Assembly (NCBI GenBank): GCA_023078685.1
Contig: JALGAS010000004.1
Coordinates: forward strand, 186,001-250,000
Length of the DNA: 64,000 nucleotides
Reading direction: 5' to 3'
From: Neopestalotiopsis rosae
Lineage: Eukaryota; Ascomycota; Sordariomycetes; Amphisphaeriales; Sporocadaceae
Positions 53,134 to 64,000 of the stretch are shown piece after piece (the first letter of the stretch is position 1; every line of letters begins with the position of its first letter). The notes under the pieces were generated by a model, which saw nothing but the letters and a program-made list of their open reading frames with translations, made no database searches and had not been told where the DNA came from. A program made the position numbers and the translations under genes.

Positions 53134-54759
53134 ATGTCGCCAATAATACCCTCAGATATTTACCGCCATATACTCGACTATGCGGACCAAACGACGGCCA
53201 AAAATTGTCGATTGCTCAATACGTATGTGTTACCAATCGCGACGGCTTTTGCGTTTCGGCATGTGCGCCTTGAAGCTTGGCGTGAAAACAACAACTTTGT
53301 GAATATTGCCACGTCCCCTCTGCGGCACTATGTTCGCGAGATCACCATTGATACGTGGGCCGGACCTAATCACAGAGGGCACTCATACCGCTCTACGCCC
53401 CGGACCCTCCCTCAACCCATGCTCTACCTACAGCGCTTCCGGGACGTGAAAATCCTCAACCTGAGATTTGACAAGTGTTATACTCGAGGTCTGGATCGAG
53501 GCCTCGACAAAGAACACGATTTTCGGCTCAAGGTTCTCGATATCACGTTCCAGTACCTCGCAGGGACATTGTCGACGGAATGGCAAGACGGGCAAGGGAA
53601 TTCTGACGACTGTGGACCTATCGATATCAGAACATTGACGATGTCGAACCTTGCAGATTACAACGACGAGAGGTTGACAACTTCAGAGGCATTCAAGCAG
53701 GTTATGTTATTGGACAGTCTTACCGAAGTGAAGCTGCTTGTGACGAAGGAAGAAAGCCCGACTGGTCCCCAGGACGACATCTGGCTCCCCTCAAAATATG
53801 ACTTCTTCGAGACTTTGCCCTCTACTTGGCTGTGTCCCTCGGTGGCTCAGAATCTTCGGGTGCTGTCCCTGTTCTACCACAACTATTGGGGATGGAACCC
53901 AAAGGTGGACTTCCGAACCATCAATCCCACCAGCAGCCTCAAGACGGGACTGCCAAACCTACGTGTGCTGGCTCTAGGCAATTATGTCTTTAGCCATGAG
54001 TGGCAGGTCGACTGGATCGCCTCGGTCGGGGAGCTCAATGGACGTGGGGGACTGCAAGAGCTGTATCTTGACGACTGCCCGATCATGTGGCGGGCGCGCA
54101 CTATTGGTCCACTGGACGAGTCCGAAACCGTGATTGAGCTACCTGATGGTGAAAGCCTCAGGTACTCCAACGCGGGCTACCCTCGGAGAGACACCATGGA
54201 GTCGGATAACCCTGCTTGGGACATGACCGAGTTCGACTGTCATCTTCGCTGGAAGCAAATTCTCAACCACTGGAAAGGACATATGACGGGTCTCAAGGTA
54301 TTTAGCATGGGTCATGGACCGTGGGACGGAGAGGCGGCCGAGCTCATGATGCCATACAACGACCCAGAGAATGCCCTCAAATTGGGGCCAAACGATCCTG
54401 GATGGAGAGAAGCACTTGAACGACATCGGAGGCTACGGGAATATCATGAGCACCCGGCGCAGGACATCGTTCATCTCAGCTACGATTGTCCCAGTCCCAA
54501 TGACGAGCGTGGCCATGCCGACAGATCTCGCTACTCCAACGGAGTCGGATTGGGTGACGTGCGTCCATGTATTCTGCAGTACGTCCATTTTGATCTCGGC
54601 ATCGGACCTACACCCTGGATCGAGCGAGATAATGCGAGGACTTGGTACGAAGATGGGGATATGGAGGGGTATGAGGTTGCCAGAAAAGAGGATGAGGTAT
54701 CATATGAAAGCCTGCGAGCTGCCGTTGCGCAAAGAAACCTACCTACCACAAATCCATGA
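53134..54759 (+). CDS. F-box-like / leucine-rich fungal protein of unknown target
   Basis: An intronless gene of 541 residues, starting at the first real ATG (MSPIIPSDIYRHILDYADQT). The opening IPSDIYRHILDYADQTTAKN...CRLLNTYVLPIATAFAFRHV is the degenerate F-box helix set seen in large fungal F-box/LRR-like families. Leucine-rich stretches follow (FRDVKILNLRFDKCYT, SLTEVKLLVTKE, NLRVLALGNYVFSH, GGLQELYLDDCPI), consistent with an LRR-like substrate-binding region. The C-terminal third contains WKQILNHWKGHMTGLKVFSM and DIVHLSYDCPSP. If the F-box binds Skp1, the protein would be an SCF adaptor; the F-box is weak, so that is tentative. Confidence 0.8.
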   Translation: MSPIIPSDIYRHILDYADQTTAKNCRLLNTYVLPIATAFAFRHVRLEAWRENNNFVNIATSPLRHYVREITIDTWAGPNHRGHSYRSTPRTLPQPMLYLQRFRDVKILNLRFDKCYTRGLDRGLDKEHDFRLKVLDITFQYLAGTLSTEWQDGQGNSDDCGPIDIRTLTMSNLADYNDERLTTSEAFKQVMLLDSLTEVKLLVTKEESPTGPQDDIWLPSKYDFFETLPSTWLCPSVAQNLRVLSLFYHNYWGWNPKVDFRTINPTSSLKTGLPNLRVLALGNYVFSHEWQVDWIASVGELNGRGGLQELYLDDCPIMWRARTIGPLDESETVIELPDGESLRYSNAGYPRRDTMESDNPAWDMTEFDCHLRWKQILNHWKGHMTGLKVFSMGHGPWDGEAAELMMPYNDPENALKLGPNDPGWREALERHRRLREYHEHPAQDIVHLSYDCPSPNDERGHADRSRYSNGVGLGDVRPCILQYVHFDLGIGPTPWIERDNARTWYEDGDMEGYEVARKEDEVSYESLRAAVAQRNLPTTNP

Positions 54760-57700
54760 ATGTCTTCAGTCATGCCGAAAAAGAGATATTATCAGTGTTC
54801 CGAGATCTTAACGCCCCAAAATGTGAGATCATACTGGGATCAAAACGACTAGGCACAATTGGGTTATCTTTTCGCAAATGTTGGGAGCTGGGCTCTTGTC
54901 AGCGAGCCAAGTTGCTCCGGTTCGCCCTAGCTCTCGGCGACGGGTTTGCAACATTGAACTCTTTGCCGGAGATAATGACCATGGAAGATAGGCTCGCCGC
55001 TTCTTGTATCTTGCAAATGGGATGACGGCGTGTATTCGGGGACGTGAATCATCAGCGATAGCAACGAAGGACTAGCCTAGCCGGCCTGGGATGGGGGAAG
55101 ATCAATTAATTTAGTAATTCCCCGGGATGAGTAGCATTCACAATCTCCACGTTTATGCGTTTGACGTGCTCGATGCCGTTAAGTTGTATTCCATTCAGCC
55201 CATTTTGCATTCCCGATGGAAGCGCAGAGCCAGGCCCCGGGCTCAATAAACCAAGAAACCCCCACCCATCCATTGCCCGTACCGAGATTGTCGCGATGCA
55301 AGGCACCAGGGGTGATGGTCCAACGCGGCCGATATGACAGAGACAGAACTGACAAAGAGCGCCACCGTACATATAGATGACGGCCGATCCAAGGCATTGT
55401 ACCGAGCGATTTCCTTTCGGTCATGTTTGCCGGTTAGCTGACGGCTTTGAGCTGACTACCTAGGTCGTGCTGGCCAATGTGCGATCGAAATGCACCTTCA
55501 GCCGGAGTGTGGCGCAGTAAGCAACTTGTTTGCTAGTTGGCGCCGCCAGTTCTGATGGGGGAGATGCCTAGAGATGGCAGCTAGAGGATCAATTAATGAC
55601 TGCACGGAATAATGAAGGACATAAGTCTAAGGCCACTACTTGGTACTTTCTCGACTCTCTTGGGTTTCTGCATTTTCGGCATTTGAGCCTTCAGTGTCAC
55701 AACAGTTCACTTTGATAGTAATTAATGATCGCTAATGCTTAACAACCCGACCCCCGTACCGTTGCGGGTTACAGCGCAGGATTGGCAGCTAGAGTTTCTG
55801 GCCCGTAAACCCAACCGCCAGCGAATTAGAGCCGCAAAATGCGGAGGTTTAATAGCTCCGTTTTGGGCAAGTGGCCCCCCGGTAATCCGAATTCCCAGGT
55901 CTCCCATGGAGAACTTTCGGCATATACCAATCAAATGATAATGGTGGTGGGCATTTTCCAGCCACCCCTTCTTGCCCTCCACACAAGTCCATCAGGCCCT
56001 GCGATTGCCCTGTCACTCTGTCGTGCTTGGTGCTTTGCATGATCGCTTAACTAGTGAATCAGGCATTGCGTGCAGTGTGCACAGCAATGATGGTGTCTGG
56101 TTTCTGCTGGGTGCACCTACGCGTCCTTGGTTGGATATTGTACACCGGTCTGAAGAATCAAACAGCAGGAGTATCTGATACACAAAGCTCATGTTTGTAC
56201 GTGGTGGGTGCAATATACCAAGCCAGACCACAAAGTTGGTAGGCCGAGGGACGGGGGTGATATCATTGCAATATGTAAGACATGCCGGGCATTTTTTGCA
56301 ATGGGCAAGATTGCTCATTTTACAGCCGTGCGCTCGAGCATTCTGACCGGGAAAGCAGAGCCTGATGAGCCCTGGTAACAAGGAAGCTTATATGGTTTAT
56401 TCTCTCAGGTCGTGTCAGCTATGACTATCATGTACCTATATAGTACACGTTAGGATGAGAATCAAAAAGTTTCAACAATACTTTTACAGTGGACCCCTAT
56501 AGCAATTGACTTTGTTAGAATAAACCTTCTCGTAGACGTTGTCGCCGTGCCAAAGCGTCCGCCACGTTCCGTGCTACGAGTGCACAACGCCAACGGGTAT
56601 CAGACTCAAAAGGCGGTCCAACGCAACGTACGATGCGTTGAACGGCGCTGATGAGGTGAAGGACTCTAGGAAAGCAAAGGCAATAAAGCGCCGAGTGGCC
56701 TCGACTCTCGGCTACGTAGTAAATTCCTGGAGAGGGAATAAAAAACTGGAGAAAAGCGGAGGTGCATCCACAAGCGTCGATCTATACGATGGTCTTTATG
56801 GATGCAATTTTCCTAGAGCTCTCCATTCAGAGAGAACCATTACTCTCCACCCAGAGGCGCCTTCCAGCATCCTGCAGTGCTGCCTGCATGACAAGCATGT
56901 ACGTGTTGAGCATCTTGTACAAGGTCACACGTAGTCAAAGTAGTGCCATGTGGTGGTAGTGGTCTGTGGTGCGGTACTCCGTACAGTACGCCTGTATGTA
57001 GGGACACAAAATAAGAAATCCCACATCTGCGGGAGCACCACGAACCTAAAAAAGAGATTTGCATGTCTTGGATTATTTCTTCCCCTGTTACGCCATTGAT
57101 GATGGGGGCCGATGGAAGACCTACAATGGCAGATAGCAGAATCCATGAACAAAGACTCATCTGTAATTGGTAAGAATAGGTAGTGATGGCTTTGGTATTG
57201 ACCTATGTAAATCAATGTTGGCATGCTTGAGTAACATTACCTTGTTCTACTACTTGCTACTACCTAGCGAATTCGTGGACCACAGTACGGATCTGTACTC
57301 TTTTGAAATCACTTGTCTCCCACCTTGCAGAATGCCAGGAACGAAAGCATAAGGTTCGACCAGCTCCTTTTCACCTGCGTTGTTCCTGGATCGGTGGAGA
57401 CTCGGGCGGTCCAATCGATTCATCGTTGGAAGAGAGATGGAGTTGTGATACTATTAGTACTTGTTCTGGAGGCGACTTGTTGCTTAGATGCAGCAGTGGT
57501 CGCTCGAGCAATGCTCTTCGATTTTTATTTTTTCAGCTCGGGTACTAAAAGTAGCTTCGTGTGGCTTTCAAGATCAGCAAGATTCTAGCTGCTTATAGTC
57601 TTTCCGCGCAATAATTATGTCACTGGAAAAGAAAGCCGCAATCGAGGTTTATTCCAGCCTTTGCAATTATCTCAGTATAGCAGCGAGTCCCAAAGACAAA

Positions 57701-59495
57701 TCGAATGCCCATCACTTGATGAATTGTCAATCTGATGCTCGAGCATAAGCTCCATCTTGCGGGTTCCTGGCAGCACAGTACGTAGCTAAGGTCATTGCAG
57801 CGGTGTTGCGACGGAGACTTCCACACTGGTGCTGGGGGTCCTAGTTCCCGATAGCACATAACCGTTTCAACGTTTACTGCGTAATACGCTGCTGTTGTTC
57901 AGCATTTCGGTCCGAGGTTTATGGAAGTTTGCAAATGAGTAGAAGTGCATGGCTATCCGGTGAATGAAGAATCATCATCCATTGAAAGGTTAATATATCC
58001 GTTCTGATTCTCGAGCTGCCTCTCGCCACTTCATGCCTCTCCTTGCGATTGATGTATGTACTTGCAGGCATCATCTCACGTGCACGATAGACCTCGCATG
58101 TCTACAATTGGGAAGTTGAACCCGTTACTGCAGGATTATACCCTGGCCTTGCAGCTCTGCCTATCTGTGCCACACAACATTACAGCCCGTCCATCACAGA
58201 GTCACGGTCACTGCGCATAGCATCTTAGGCGCCGTGCTGTTCAACCACAGCCATTCAATTCATTGTTGCTCTAGTCTGACGTCGATTTCCCGCCTTGAAT
58301 TCTTCTGACGTTGAGCATTCTCCCAAATCTCACCTTTTTCCCTTTCTCCCATCTTGAAAGGTCCGAAGACCATCCATATTTGCTCAAGTCCCGCTTCGAT
58401 GAGCGTGAACTTCTTCACGGATTATTCACGACACAACTAGTATCGAACAGTGGACACACGCCCTGGACAAATTGGCCGAGCAACGCCGCTGTCCAGATCT
58501 GTAAGCTTCCCGCGTGCCCCTCCAACTGCCACTGGCCCCTTCGCTGCTGGACAGAATATCCTTGGCACGGCAGGTTCAGGGCCGAGCTTATCCAGCCTGC
58601 CAGGTACTTTAGCTGATTGTGATTAGGCTCCAGGCTACTAACTAGCAGGCTAGGCCATTTGGCCATTCAAACCATTTAACCTAGCACCTCCAGAGCTCTG
58701 GATTTCAGCACAGACCTTCCCAAACTTTACCGTGTTGCCCTCGCGCGGGTAGCATTCGCAGCCGTCCCACGTCTACCCAAACGTCGTCTCTTCCTGTCTC
58801 CCATTCAACCTCTTCACGTCCATTGGCTCGGCGGGCATTGCTGCACTTGTTCGTCTTGTCTGTCCAACAGTGCACTCCCTGTCCGCCTCTCCCAGGGGTT
58901 TTGCTTGTCGCGCAGAAAAGGCAGAGGGAGCCGCTGCTGAGAACAGCACGAGCTGAAGAAGGGGCGGTTGCTGGTTTCTGAATGGTGCGTTTGATTGCAC
59001 GCGAAACCGAACCACCTAGGAACCGAAACCTCCCAAGCCTCCCCGCCATCTGCTGGTGGATTACCTTCTGGAAAAGATACCGACTGACATTGAGCTTTCA
59101 TATACACAGTCACCTGCTCATCCGACAAAGCTCAGCAATCTTCCTTTTCTGATATTTGACGATCTGTTTTTGTACATGCGCAAGCCGGTGTAATACTATA
59201 TGGTCCATTTAAATATCGAGCAGCATCTGGTCTCAGCCAAGGCCCCCAAATTCGAAGTACCTACTGCACCCGTCTAGGCCACATGCACCCCGCCGTCTTT
59301 CCCTGCCCCGGTGAACGATACTGTATATCTATCTACTTGTCTCGACCGCGCATCTGATATATTCGGTTCCTTTGCCAACAGAGTCCCTCCCGTTGGGTTT
59401 GCGACCTTTCCGAGAGTCAAAAAGCTTGTGGCAATTTGAGACAAGCAAATGCTATGCTCTTATTTGATGTACAGAAGTGAACTGGAAATTTTGCT
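54760..59495. other. 4.7-kb gene-free stretch upstream of the PHD-finger gene
   Basis: This is the longest gene-free interval in the window. Open frames up to about 130 codons occur (for example 56539-56934 +), but none has a domain or protein-like composition. No transposon terminal repeats or tandem repeats were recognised, and GC content is ordinary, so it does not look like an RIP-mutated element. Short GTACGGAGTAC-like motifs recur (near 56974-56990 and 57281-57300). 58250-59495 is CT-rich and is likely the promoter and long 5' leader of the PHD-finger gene. An unannotated non-coding RNA is possible. Confidence 0.5.
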
Positions 59496-61982
59496 ATGAG
59501 TGGGGATCACACCAATACTACCAGGCAAGGGCCTCCATTCCGAGTAGTATGCTGATCAATTCGAGTTTTTGCAATTGCTAATGACGGGATATGTAGCTTT
59601 GGTGTTCCAAACGCTCAACCACCGACACCGAAACAGACGCCGACTTCAGGCGTCTTTCCGAGTCCCGTCTTCGAAACTCCTCGGAACAACGTCGGCTCCT
59701 TCGAGGGATTCACAAGTGGTACACCTCGCTTTGCCGAGGAATACTCCGTTTTCGATAATACGCCTAATAGCAATCTTCAGGGAGCAGATACACCCTTGGC
59801 GGATATCTCAGTCTCGAATCCTTACCAAACCCCATTGCTCCAGAAGCGCTCCTTCTTCTCTGGCGACATTGCTTCTCAGATTGCGACACATGTCAACCAT
59901 CTTTCCCCGAATCCGAACTTGCCGCTGCCTCCAGTTGATCCGTCCAGGCAACTCCAGTCTTCTCATAGCTTCATAGAAGCTGCGTCTGGTGGTCAGGACG
60001 GGTCTTCTCCCCTTGGTTTTCAAGAACTTTCAAGCAAGAAGCCCAGACAGACGTTGGAGGAAATTCAGGCTCAGCAGCAAACGTTAACACCACCACCGAC
60101 GGCTCACAAGGGGGCGCGAAAGCTCGCCCCAAAGTTACAGATGAATACCTTACAGAATGAGGACAGCTACCCACCCGGGTTTGTGCTGGGCACACCTCAG
60201 CAGAGCGCTCTACCGAACTTGATCACGACCCCCACGGATATGTTCATGTATCCATTATCAGCGCCAGCCACGGCTCCTGTCTACACAGACACCCGGCCAT
60301 TTTGGGATAATGATGCCAGCATGAATGGAATGGATTATAGTTTCGGCATGAACAACTCTGCGATATTCCCGACACAGGGTCACAGACCAATGAGTTCTTA
60401 CGATTGGGGCAGGGCCAATGAGATGTTCCAGGACTCGGGTATTATAGCACAGCAACCACTACAGCCATTGCAGCCCCAAGAGAGCAATCTCCAAACACGA
60501 AGAGAAAGACTCCTGGCTCCTAAGCCTCCATCTGCACCACCTCTTCTGGAAGCTAGCTCGCAAGACACGACTATGCTGGGGAACTCATTTATTGGTTCAT
60601 GGGACGGCTCATTTGCGATGGTGAATTCGGGTGAGGGCGTCGATCCTGGGCTATTGTTCAGTAGACCGCAGTCATCCAACATGGAGTCAACGACTGTCAA
60701 TACCACAACTCAGGCGCCGTTGCCGATACAACCGATGCCCCAAACAACGCCAGTACCAATCGCGCCCAAACCGCCCCAGCAGGCTGTGGTGCGCCGTGCC
60801 AACAGTATTAAGGAGATCAAGCCCTCGAAGAGGGCAGAACGGGCAGCTGCGAGTTCGCCAATCAAACCTAGTGCCCGGCCTGCTTTGTCACGAAGTGTGA
60901 GCGAGAATAAGGGCCGAAGAGGCGGCCTTCCAACACTGGCTCCTGCGGCCAGGCCAGTACCGAAACAATCGATTGGAAGCCGACCAAGTTCGCAGGGTTC
61001 TCGCGGGAGCGGAAGGATATCGCCGCTCAAGTCGCATCATCGGCTGTCCAGCCTAAGTTCAATCCCCGAGGCGGTCACCCCCAAAATGACGAGGGCTTCC
61101 ATTAAATTCACCATCGACTCACACGGCCGAGCTAGGGCCGAGACTACGATGGTACCCGTCAGCGACGATGAAGATCCAACTCCAAAGGCCATCAGAACTA
61201 CAAACGAGGTCAGACCCCCTAGCGGCAACTGGGGTTCGTCCGGAGACGATGACTCGTCAGAAGACGACGATCCAATCATTATCCCGAGCAGGAACCAATC
61301 CTTTGCTCTTCCTGATCCAAATAAACCGACATCAACACACCCCTTTCCGTCTTCGCGCAGCATCAGCGAACAAGTTCCCAATACCAGCTTGGGAATATAT
61401 TTGAGTGAACCAAGCACGAAAGTAGTAGATGTTGATAGTGATGCTGAGACCGAAGTGTATGAGCCACAGGGAAGCCGTGGCGACGCCGCCAGCGAATTGC
61501 GCAAAGTCGTTCAGGATCGCCAAAAGCGGATTTCCTTGAATACCAATCAGCTTTATGCATCTGGATCGCGGAGCTCGGCCTCGACTGTGTCTCCCACGTC
61601 TTTTACCGAAGCCAGTACCCTCACACCATCTGGCCGAGCAGACACGATCAGGTGTGTTTGCAGGCGTATCGAAAGCCCACATACTGGTGACGGCTTCATG
61701 ATACAATGGTAAGTTACTGTTTGATTGCGTCAGCCCATCAAACGATCCTCATACTAAAGATGCGACAGCGAGGCGTGTGAATACTGGCTCCACGGTAAAT
61801 GCACAAACACTCGCGGAGATGATATACCGAGCGTCTACATCTGCGCATTCTGTGGCGAAACGCCAACTGCTTATGGCATTCCTAAGAAACAACCACATGC
61901 AGGACGAAATAATGGAGAGAAACCATCTCGCAAGCCGGGATCTTCTCCCCTGGCTCACAAATCTTTCAAGTCCTTCAGGTAA
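59496..61982 (+). CDS. PHD-finger protein with a long disordered N-terminus
   Basis: Exons 59496-59524, 59597-61708 and 61769-61982 give 784 residues. The large exon alone lacks an ATG near its 5' end. I infer exon 1 (MSGDHTNTTS...) with a GC donor (CAG/GCAAGG), which gives the right phase and the junction SFGVPNAQPPTPKQTPTSG. Residues 1 to about 700 are Pro/Ser/Gln-rich and disordered, with basic clusters (KEIKPSKRAERA) and acidic runs (GDDDSSEDDD). At the C-terminus, splicing rebuilds a PHD finger: RCVCRRIESPHTGDGFMIQ, then CEACEYWLHGKC, then VYICAFC, i.e. Cys4-His-Cys3. This domain usually reads histone H3 tails (K4 state). A nuclear chromatin-reader role is inferred. The short tail is basic (KPSRKPGSSPLAHKSFKSF). 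The exon 1 assignment is the weakest part. Confidence 0.82.
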
Positions 61983-62748
61983 TGATTGCACGAATACATG
62001 ACGAAACAGACTTGTAAACCTTTAGAGCAAGGGGAAAATGGGAATACAATTGCATGGGAAAGGGCGTATTAGGCACTATAGACACAAGGGCCGTACAAAT
62101 GGTCTTAAATGTGTCGCTGGAACATTGGATGCACACATGATACCATGACCAGTCAAGAGATAATGAGGATAGTAATGAGGAATGACTTTGGGAATGAGGC
62201 AAAAAGGGCGCAAACAGAGGAAATTCGCGAGAATTACCAACCACCTCGGTTAGGATTAAATTCTAATGATGTTTGTCTAAAACCTTAAATATAACATTTG
62301 AATATCTACTTGCTCACTTGTGCTTGCAACTAAACATGGAATTCAAGGTTACACACTCTTCCAATTACATGTGCCAGGCAGCTATAACGAAGCTGCGAAA
62401 TTGGCTATTGACTGTATTAAAAAGCTGCACAACCAATCAGATGACAAACAGTTCTATAATTGAGCAAATCCATCCGTATTCCGACTCGATGATATAATGG
62501 GCAATGGGGGCTTATCGATAGACAATACCTCGTTTTTGGAGCGGGTCGAGCAGGCTAAAGAACTCCGATCTCGGTTGGTGGGGTTGAAGTAGTTGGGCAG
62601 CTCGTTTGAATGCCAACCGAACGCGGGGCACGAAAGGCATCAAAATTCCAGAACGTGAATTGCTCCTAAACAAGCTCCTTTCCTTCTCGAAATCTGCCCA
62701 GTTTTTCTATTCACTTATTGGCGCCCGGAAATCTCCAATTGGTTCATC
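61983..62748. promoter_or_regulatory. Intergenic: PHD-gene 3' flank and isopropylmalate dehydrogenase promoter
   Basis: About 770 bp, AT-rich from 62270 to 62480. I looked for a Leu3-type CCGG-N2-CCGG site in the last 250 bp and did not find one. No RNA gene or repeat is seen. Confidence 0.5.
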
Positions 62749-64000
62749 ATGTCTTCTCACAACATTGTCGTCTTTGGCGGTGACCACTGTGGTCCCGAGG
62801 TGAGCTCTCTAATGGAACCCCCGGAACTTAATCGTTGAACTGTTTACTAACACCAGAGGAATAATAGGTCGTTGCCGAGGCCATCAAGGTAAAACAGAGA
62901 CACAAAACTCAGAAGCAGGAATCTAGACACGCCTTGGCTAATCACAAAGAATAGGTGCTCAAGACAATTGAGAGCCACAGCTCCGACTCGGTCAAGTTCA
63001 ACCTCCAGGATCACCTTCTCGGCGGTGTAAGCTACTTTCCTTCTCTTTGTCTAGTATTCCCTACGCCTTGTACCGTGATTATCTTCCCATGATCATGTGC
63101 AGGGGACTTCGTATCATGGCTGCTAACATGTCATCTCTTCCAAGTGCTCAATCAATGCCTCGGGTGTCCCCCTGACTGACGAGGCTCTGACCGCAGCCAA
63201 GAACGCCGATGCCGTCCTGCTCGGCGCCATCGGAGGTCCTGAATGGGGCACCGGCGCCGTGCGACCAGAGCAGGGTCTGCTCAAGCTCCGCAAGGAGATG
63301 GGCACCTACGGTAACCTGCGCCCCTGCAGCTTCGCCTCGGACGCCCTCGTCGACTACTCGCCCCTCAAGGCCGACATCTGCCGCGGCACCGATTTCACCG
63401 TCGTGCGCGAGCTGACGGGCGGCATCTACTTTGGCGAGCGCAAGGAGGACAATGGCGACGGCAACGCCTGGGACACGGAGCCCTACAGCCGCGCCGAGGT
63501 GGAGCGCATCACACGTCTGGCCGCCAACCTGGCGCTCGCCCGCGACCCCCCAGCGAAGGTCTGGAGTTTGGACAAGGCCAACGTCCTGGCCACGTCGCGC
63601 CTGTGGCGCAAGGTCGTCTCCGAGGTCATGGCCAACGAGTACCCCCAGCTCCAGCTCGAGCACCAGCTCATTGACTCCGCCGCCATGCTTATGGTCAAGA
63701 GCCCCCGCGTGCTCAACGGTGTCGTTGTCACCAGCAACCTGTTTGGTGACATCATCAGCGACGAGGCCTCGGTTATCCCCGGCTCCATCGGTCTGCTGCC
63801 CAGTGCCTCCCTCAGCGGTATCCCCGACGGCAAGAGCCGCTGCAACGGCATCTACGAGCCCATCCACGGTTCGGCTCCCGATATTTCTGGCAAGGGTATT
63901 GTCAACCCCATTGGTACCATTCTGTCCGTCGCCATGATGTGCAGATACTCTCTCCGTCTGCCCAAGGAGGCCACCGCCATTGAGGAGGCCGTCCGCCGCG
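62749..64000 (+). CDS. LEU2: 3-isopropylmalate dehydrogenase, 5' part (truncated by window end)
   Basis: Exons 62749-62799, 62868-62888, 62955-63026 and 63145 to beyond 64000. Residues [31 protein letters not shown] are followed by [54 protein letters not shown] (substrate-binding loop) and [16 protein letters not shown]. Then come [19 protein letters not shown] (metal-binding Asp residues) and [19 protein letters not shown] (NAD-binding [10 protein letters not shown]), which together define leucine-pathway IPMDH. It oxidatively decarboxylates 3-isopropylmalate to 2-oxoisocaproate using NAD+ and Mg2+/Mn2+. Exon 2 is a 21-nt microexon (VVAEAIK). Codon use is strongly C/G-biased at third positions, as expected for a highly expressed biosynthetic gene. 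The last roughly 40-50 residues lie outside the window. Confidence 0.96.

Noticed and set aside
56539..56934. 131-codon plus-strand open frame in the large gap
   Set aside because: No recognisable motif and composition like translated non-coding DNA.
63148..63867. 239-codon minus-strand open frame
   Set aside because: Antisense shadow of the GC-rich isopropylmalate dehydrogenase exon.
1..64000. Transposable elements, RIP-mutated repeats, CRISPR arrays
   Set aside because: No transposase or reverse transcriptase frames, no long terminal or direct repeats, and no regularly spaced repeats were recognised by eye. A dot-plot would be needed to exclude short elements.

Overview
The window is nuclear DNA of a filamentous ascomycete. 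Most genes carry short introns (about 50-150 bp) with GTAAGT/GTACGT-like donors. Fungus-specific families are present: a Zn2Cys6 regulator with the fungal middle homology region, LYC1, a 3CxxC zinc finger, and an RGG protein. Gene content and protein style point to Sordariomycetes, probably Hypocreales; that placement is inference. I support 24 genes, the first and last cut by the window edges. There is no sign of tRNA, rRNA, CRISPR or transposase genes.

Layout. 1-4.7 kb holds housekeeping genes: a PDCD5-like protein (partial), a mitochondrial Cbs2/ketopantoate-reductase-like protein, and the exosome cofactor Lrp1/Rrp47. The last two diverge from a short promoter with two adjacent palindromes. 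4.7-10.8 kb holds a first P450, two intronless disordered proteins and, between these, a decayed fragment resembling a Nudix hydrolase. 12.3-17.3 kb is a divergent Zn2Cys6 regulator / FAD amine oxidase pair with a CGG-N6-CCG site between them. 18.5-28.2 kb has EMC1, a secreted beta-lactamase-fold hydrolase and a PARP-type zinc-finger/AT-hook-like protein. 28.7-32.7 kb has a second P450 next to a short-chain dehydrogenase. 33.5-35 kb is a mitochondrial MetX-family serine/homoserine O-acyltransferase with sulfur-control-like promoter motifs. 36.7-44 kb has a 3CxxC zinc-finger protein, then an amino acid permease, a LYC1-type lysine N-acetyltransferase and a copper amine oxidase, all on the minus strand. 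The promoters of the permease and the amine oxidase contain GATA-factor sites. 45.4-54.8 kb has a secreted type-B carboxylesterase, an RGG protein, a secreted GH92 mannosidase and an F-box-like protein. After a 4.7 kb gene-free stretch come a PHD-finger protein and the 5' part of 3-isopropylmalate dehydrogenase.

Common themes. Nitrogen scavenging recurs: permease, lysine acetyltransferase, copper amine oxidase, FAD amine oxidase. Secreted hydrolases form a second theme. I found no convincing new multi-gene system. The best leads are the Nudix-like relic, three inferred GC-AG introns, the promoter palindromes, the TF/oxidase pair with its candidate operator, and the nitrogen-linked gene run. 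All exon structures were built by eye from splice consensus, reading frame and family conservation, with no transcript evidence.
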